DNA of 64,000 nucleotides from Galdieria partita (lineage: Eukaryota > Rhodophyta > Bangiophyceae > Galdieriales > Galdieriaceae). The notes below the pieces were generated by a model. It was not told where the DNA came from and did not search any database. It saw only the letters and a list, made by a program, of their open reading frames with translations. Shown one piece after another: positions 61,261 through 64,000 of this stretch (positions are counted from its first letter, which is position 1; the number at the start of each line of letters is the position of its first letter). Made by a program: the position numbers and the translations under genes. The stretch spans positions 300,795 through 364,794 of the forward strand of contig BQMJ01000001.1 in assembly GCA_025991245.1 (NCBI GenBank). The letters are read 5' to 3'.

Positions 61261-62510
61261 ATAATTTTGCATATTTACCTAAAAGTTTAAATACTACAGG
61301 AAGGTATCAACAGGGTCAATCAAGATAAATTCATCCAATATAAGAAACCAAAAGGATCATACACCAAATAGATTCGGCACAAATACCGGACAAAAAAAAA
61401 GATCATAATGAAAAAAGTCCGTAAATTTACTGTGCCACTCGGTCAATCAAGAACAAACGGTAATGATGCTAATAACAACAAAAAGGAGCCATTTAAGAAA
61501 AATGCTCACAATTTCGGAAAAGCTCAAAATTTCGAATTACTGCGAAGCAAAAAAGAAATTCCCTAACTTGAAATGGCTTTGAATTAAAAATAGCATCCTA
61601 AAACTTCACCTAAATACCCGTAATAAACAACAGATACAAACATACGCAGAAATAGCCCACAAGGCAAGTCATTTGATCGCTGGCAAAACAAGCAGCACAG
61701 TTTGAAAATTCATTAACTTTACGAAACTAAAAGCAAAAGTAAAGGTCTTGATAGAACCAATTGGCTTTCTTTCTCCAATGCATTGAGCTGACCAAGGCCT
61801 TGATAAATGTTCAAATGCGCATGGTCTAGTACAGGGCAATGGGAATTTTTCTTAACAGGCTTACTAAGATATATTACTTTTTCTTATGAAAAAACACATA
61901 CCCTAGAGAGATATTAACAGGATGAATAAAAGAACATTCAACCAATATAGACAATCAAAAGGTTCTACATTGGATGAATACGGCTTTAATAGAAAAAAGA
62001 AAAATGGTCGATAATAAAAGATTTAACAATTTGCTGTAAATTTTGTCAATAATAGAGGAAGGCAATAAGGCTAAAATCAACCAAAAAAATTTTCCTTGAA
62101 GAAAACAGCTTAAATTTGAAAATCAACACATCACAACAGAGAAATGCCTGAACAAAAGAAGGGCGACCACTAATTAAAGATAAAATGGAAACATTTTCGT
62201 TAGAGATTCAAGTGTTCACGTAGTAAAACTCCAATGAATAAACAAAATGAAGCCCACAACAAAAGTCATATAGCCATTCAAAAAACTCTTATAAAATTTT
62301 GCTACATAAATTAATTATACTAGAAGTAAATATAAAACGATCGATAGAATTTAAGGACTTTCTTCTCTGATGCATTCAATAACAAAATGAATCGTAAAAT
62401 ATGTGTAGCCTGGCAAAGAAGAGTACGCATTTTTCTTTTTTATTCAGGTTTTACTGAGGTATTACTATGCGGTCTAGTTATGGTTTACTATTAGGTCTTG
62501 GTAGGGAATA
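61261..62510 (+). repeat. Subtelomeric ~955-bp repeat, inner unit, with an older partial copy
   Basis: The block AAGGCAAGTCATTTGATCGC at 61,661 recurs at 62,616, 955 bp away. Similarity continues through AGTAAAGG..TGGTAGAACCAATT, CAGGGCAAT, GGATGAATAAA and TATGTGTAGCCTGGC. The unit ends near 62,450-62,510 in telomere-like sequence (GGTTTTACTGAGG..GGTTTACTATTAGG). An older, more diverged partial copy seems to occupy 61,290-61,480 (CAACAGGGTCAATCAAGATA). Confidence 0.65.
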
Positions 62511-63420
62511 CCTAAACTCAAAAAGGCCTCAAAAAAATAGCATCTCAAAATTTTCCCTAAATTCCCAGGTTTTCCAGTAATCAACAACAAATACAAAAAT
62601 ACGCAAAAATAGCTCAAGGCAAGTCATTTGATCGCTGGCAAAAAAAACACAGTTTTGAGAATTGATTACTTTCACCAGACTAAGAGCAAAAGTAAAGGTT
62701 TTGGTAGAACCAATTCACTTTTTTTCTTGAATGCATTGTGATGACGGAAAACCCAATAAATCTTCAAATGCGGATGTTTTGGAACAGGGCAATAGGAGCT
62801 TTCTTATCAGGGTTTATTAAGTTTTATTAAGGGTTTATTACTATTTTTATCCAAATTCACATACTATAGAAAAATATTACCTGGATGAATAAAGAAACAT
62901 TCAATCATAATAAGAAAGTTCGAGGATGCTTTACACAATATATAGGGTTATAACGAAGAACGAAGAAAAACGATGTGTAATAAACCCTTTAATAATTTGA
63001 TTTACAACTTGGTCAATAAAAGGCGACAATGACAAAGTAACAGTAACTAGAAAAAAAATGCATTTAAGCGAATCGCTTAAAATTTTTAATCAACACAAAC
63101 CAACAGAAAAATACCTAAACAAAAAGGGACAACCACTGATCAAAAGAAAAGTGCAAACATTTTCTTTACATTTCCAGTAATCTCGCAAGAAGACTCAAAC
63201 AAAAACATAACCAAAAAGAGCCAATAAAAAAAGTCACAACGTCATCTTCAAAATACTCATAGGAAATTTGCGACAAAGCTGATTACATTAGAAGCAAGGA
63301 GAAAAAGCTTGATAAAATTAAGAGGGTCCTCGAATGCATATAAGAAAAAAAAGCTAAATGAATTGCAAAATATGTGCAGTCTGGCCGAACGGAGTATGCA
63401 TTTTTCCTTCTTATTCAGAT
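62511..63420 (+). repeat. Subtelomeric ~955-bp repeat, telomere-adjacent unit
   Basis: Second unit of the pair, matching the inner one by eye over nearly its whole length with indels. It contains telomere-like pieces at 62,810-62,845 (GGGTTTATTAAG..AAGGGTTTATTA) and leads into degenerate telomere sequence at 63,421. Confidence 0.65.
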
Positions 63421-63498
63421 TTTACTGAGGGTTTACGGTCTACTTATGGGATACTATTAGGTTTTATTAGGGGTTATTAAGGAATATTCGGGTCTATT
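63421..63498 (+). repeat. Degenerate telomere-proximal sequence
   Basis: Imperfect units (TTTACTGAGGG, TATTAGGTTTTATTAGGGG, TATTAAGGAATATTCGGG) between the subtelomeric repeat and the regular array. Variant units are expected at the inner edge of a telomere, where telomerase no longer renews the sequence. Confidence 0.8.
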
Positions 63499-64000
63499 AA
63501 GGGTTTATTAGGGTTTATTTAGGGTTTATTTAGGGTTTATTAGGGTTTATTAGGGTTTATTAGGGTTTATTAGGGTTTATTAGGGTTTATTAGGGTTTAT
63601 TAGGGTTTATTGGTTATTTAGGGTTTATTTAGGGTTTATTAGGGTTTATTAGGGTTTATTAGGGTTTATTAGGGTTTATTAGGGTTTATTAGGGTTTATT
63701 AGGGTTTATTAGGGTTTATTAGGGTTTATTTAGGGTTTATTAGGGTTTATTAGGGTTTATTAGGGTTTATTAGGGTTTATTAGGGTTTATTTAGGGTTTA
63801 TTAGGGTTTATTAGGGTTTATTAGGGTTTATTAGGGTTTATTAGGGTTTATTAGGGTTTATTAGGGTTTATTAGGGTTTATTAGGGTTTATTAGGGTTTA
63901 TTAGGGTTTATTAGGGTTTATTAGGGTTTATTTAGGGTTTATTTAGGGTTTATTTAGGGTTTATTAGGGTTTATTAGGGTTTATTTAGGGTTTATTTAGG
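63499..64000 (+). repeat. Telomere: TTTATTAGGG / TTTATTTAGGG array
   Basis: About 48 head-to-tail units to the window edge. Most are 10 bp (TTTATTAGGG); a minority are 11 bp with one extra T, in small clusters near 63,515-63,535, 63,610-63,635, 63,725, 63,790 and 63,925-64,000. One damaged unit lies near 63,608 (TTTATTGGTTATTTAGGG). The G-rich strand runs 5'-3' toward the right end, as expected for a right chromosome end. The array is cut by the window, so its true length is unknown. Confidence 0.95.

Noticed and set aside
63499-64000. CRISPR-like or satellite array
   Set aside because: There are no unique spacers; the 10/11-bp G-rich unit, orientation and position at the end fit a telomere.

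Overview
The window is nuclear DNA from a compact, AT-rich, intron-bearing eukaryote and runs into a chromosome end at its right edge. Genes lie on both strands about 10-200 bp apart. Most are split by very short introns (about 44-89 nt, mostly 45-60) with GT..AG ends and a branch-like ACTxA or TTGAAT stretch. A DnaG-type primase and a Der/EngA GTPase with N-terminal extensions, and a DUF1995 protein, point to a plastid-bearing organism. Base composition, intron size and gene density fit a unicellular red alga of the Galdieria type. That assignment is inference: no rRNA or organelle marker is present.

Positions 242-42,957 form a dense housekeeping block of about 25 genes. From the left: a USP25/28/Ubp2-type deubiquitinase; an unrecognised six-exon gene; GCP4; a caprin-like coiled-coil protein; Der/EngA; a secretory M20 dipeptidase; an ApaG-domain protein; a DUF1995 protein; an EEF1AKMT2-like methyltransferase; NAA50; TMEM18; glutathione reductase; Nup88; a BRSK/Nim1-type kinase; MRE11; ribosomal protein uS14 (RPS29); mitochondrial EF-G2 (GFM2); exosome subunit MTR3; ARL1; a MYST acetyltransferase; a MED19-like basic protein; PEX11; DnaG primase; ubiquitin-eL40; a p24 cargo receptor; N-myristoyltransferase; insulysin; and an NDR kinase. 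Several neighbours are divergent with only 9-70 bp between start codons, so their 5' UTRs or promoters must overlap. Exon joins were worked out by hand from frame, splice signals and family homology. Joined lengths are all whole numbers of codons.

Positions 42,958-63,498 are a gene-poor subtelomere. It holds one recognisable gene (45,614-47,817), a P-loop NTPase resembling Crinkler/RHS-type proteins with one unexplained in-frame TGA. Around it are diverged copies of a roughly 1.5-kb element that looks like a decayed minus-strand gene family. Further out are several generations of diverged, roughly 1-kb subtelomeric repeats; the youngest is a pair about 955 bp apart.

Positions 63,499-64,000 are a telomere of 10-bp TTTATTAGGG units mixed with 11-bp TTTATTTAGGG units, with the G-rich strand running 5'-3' toward the end. 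This differs from TTAGGG, from plant TTTAGGG and from the G-rich repeat known in Cyanidioschyzon.
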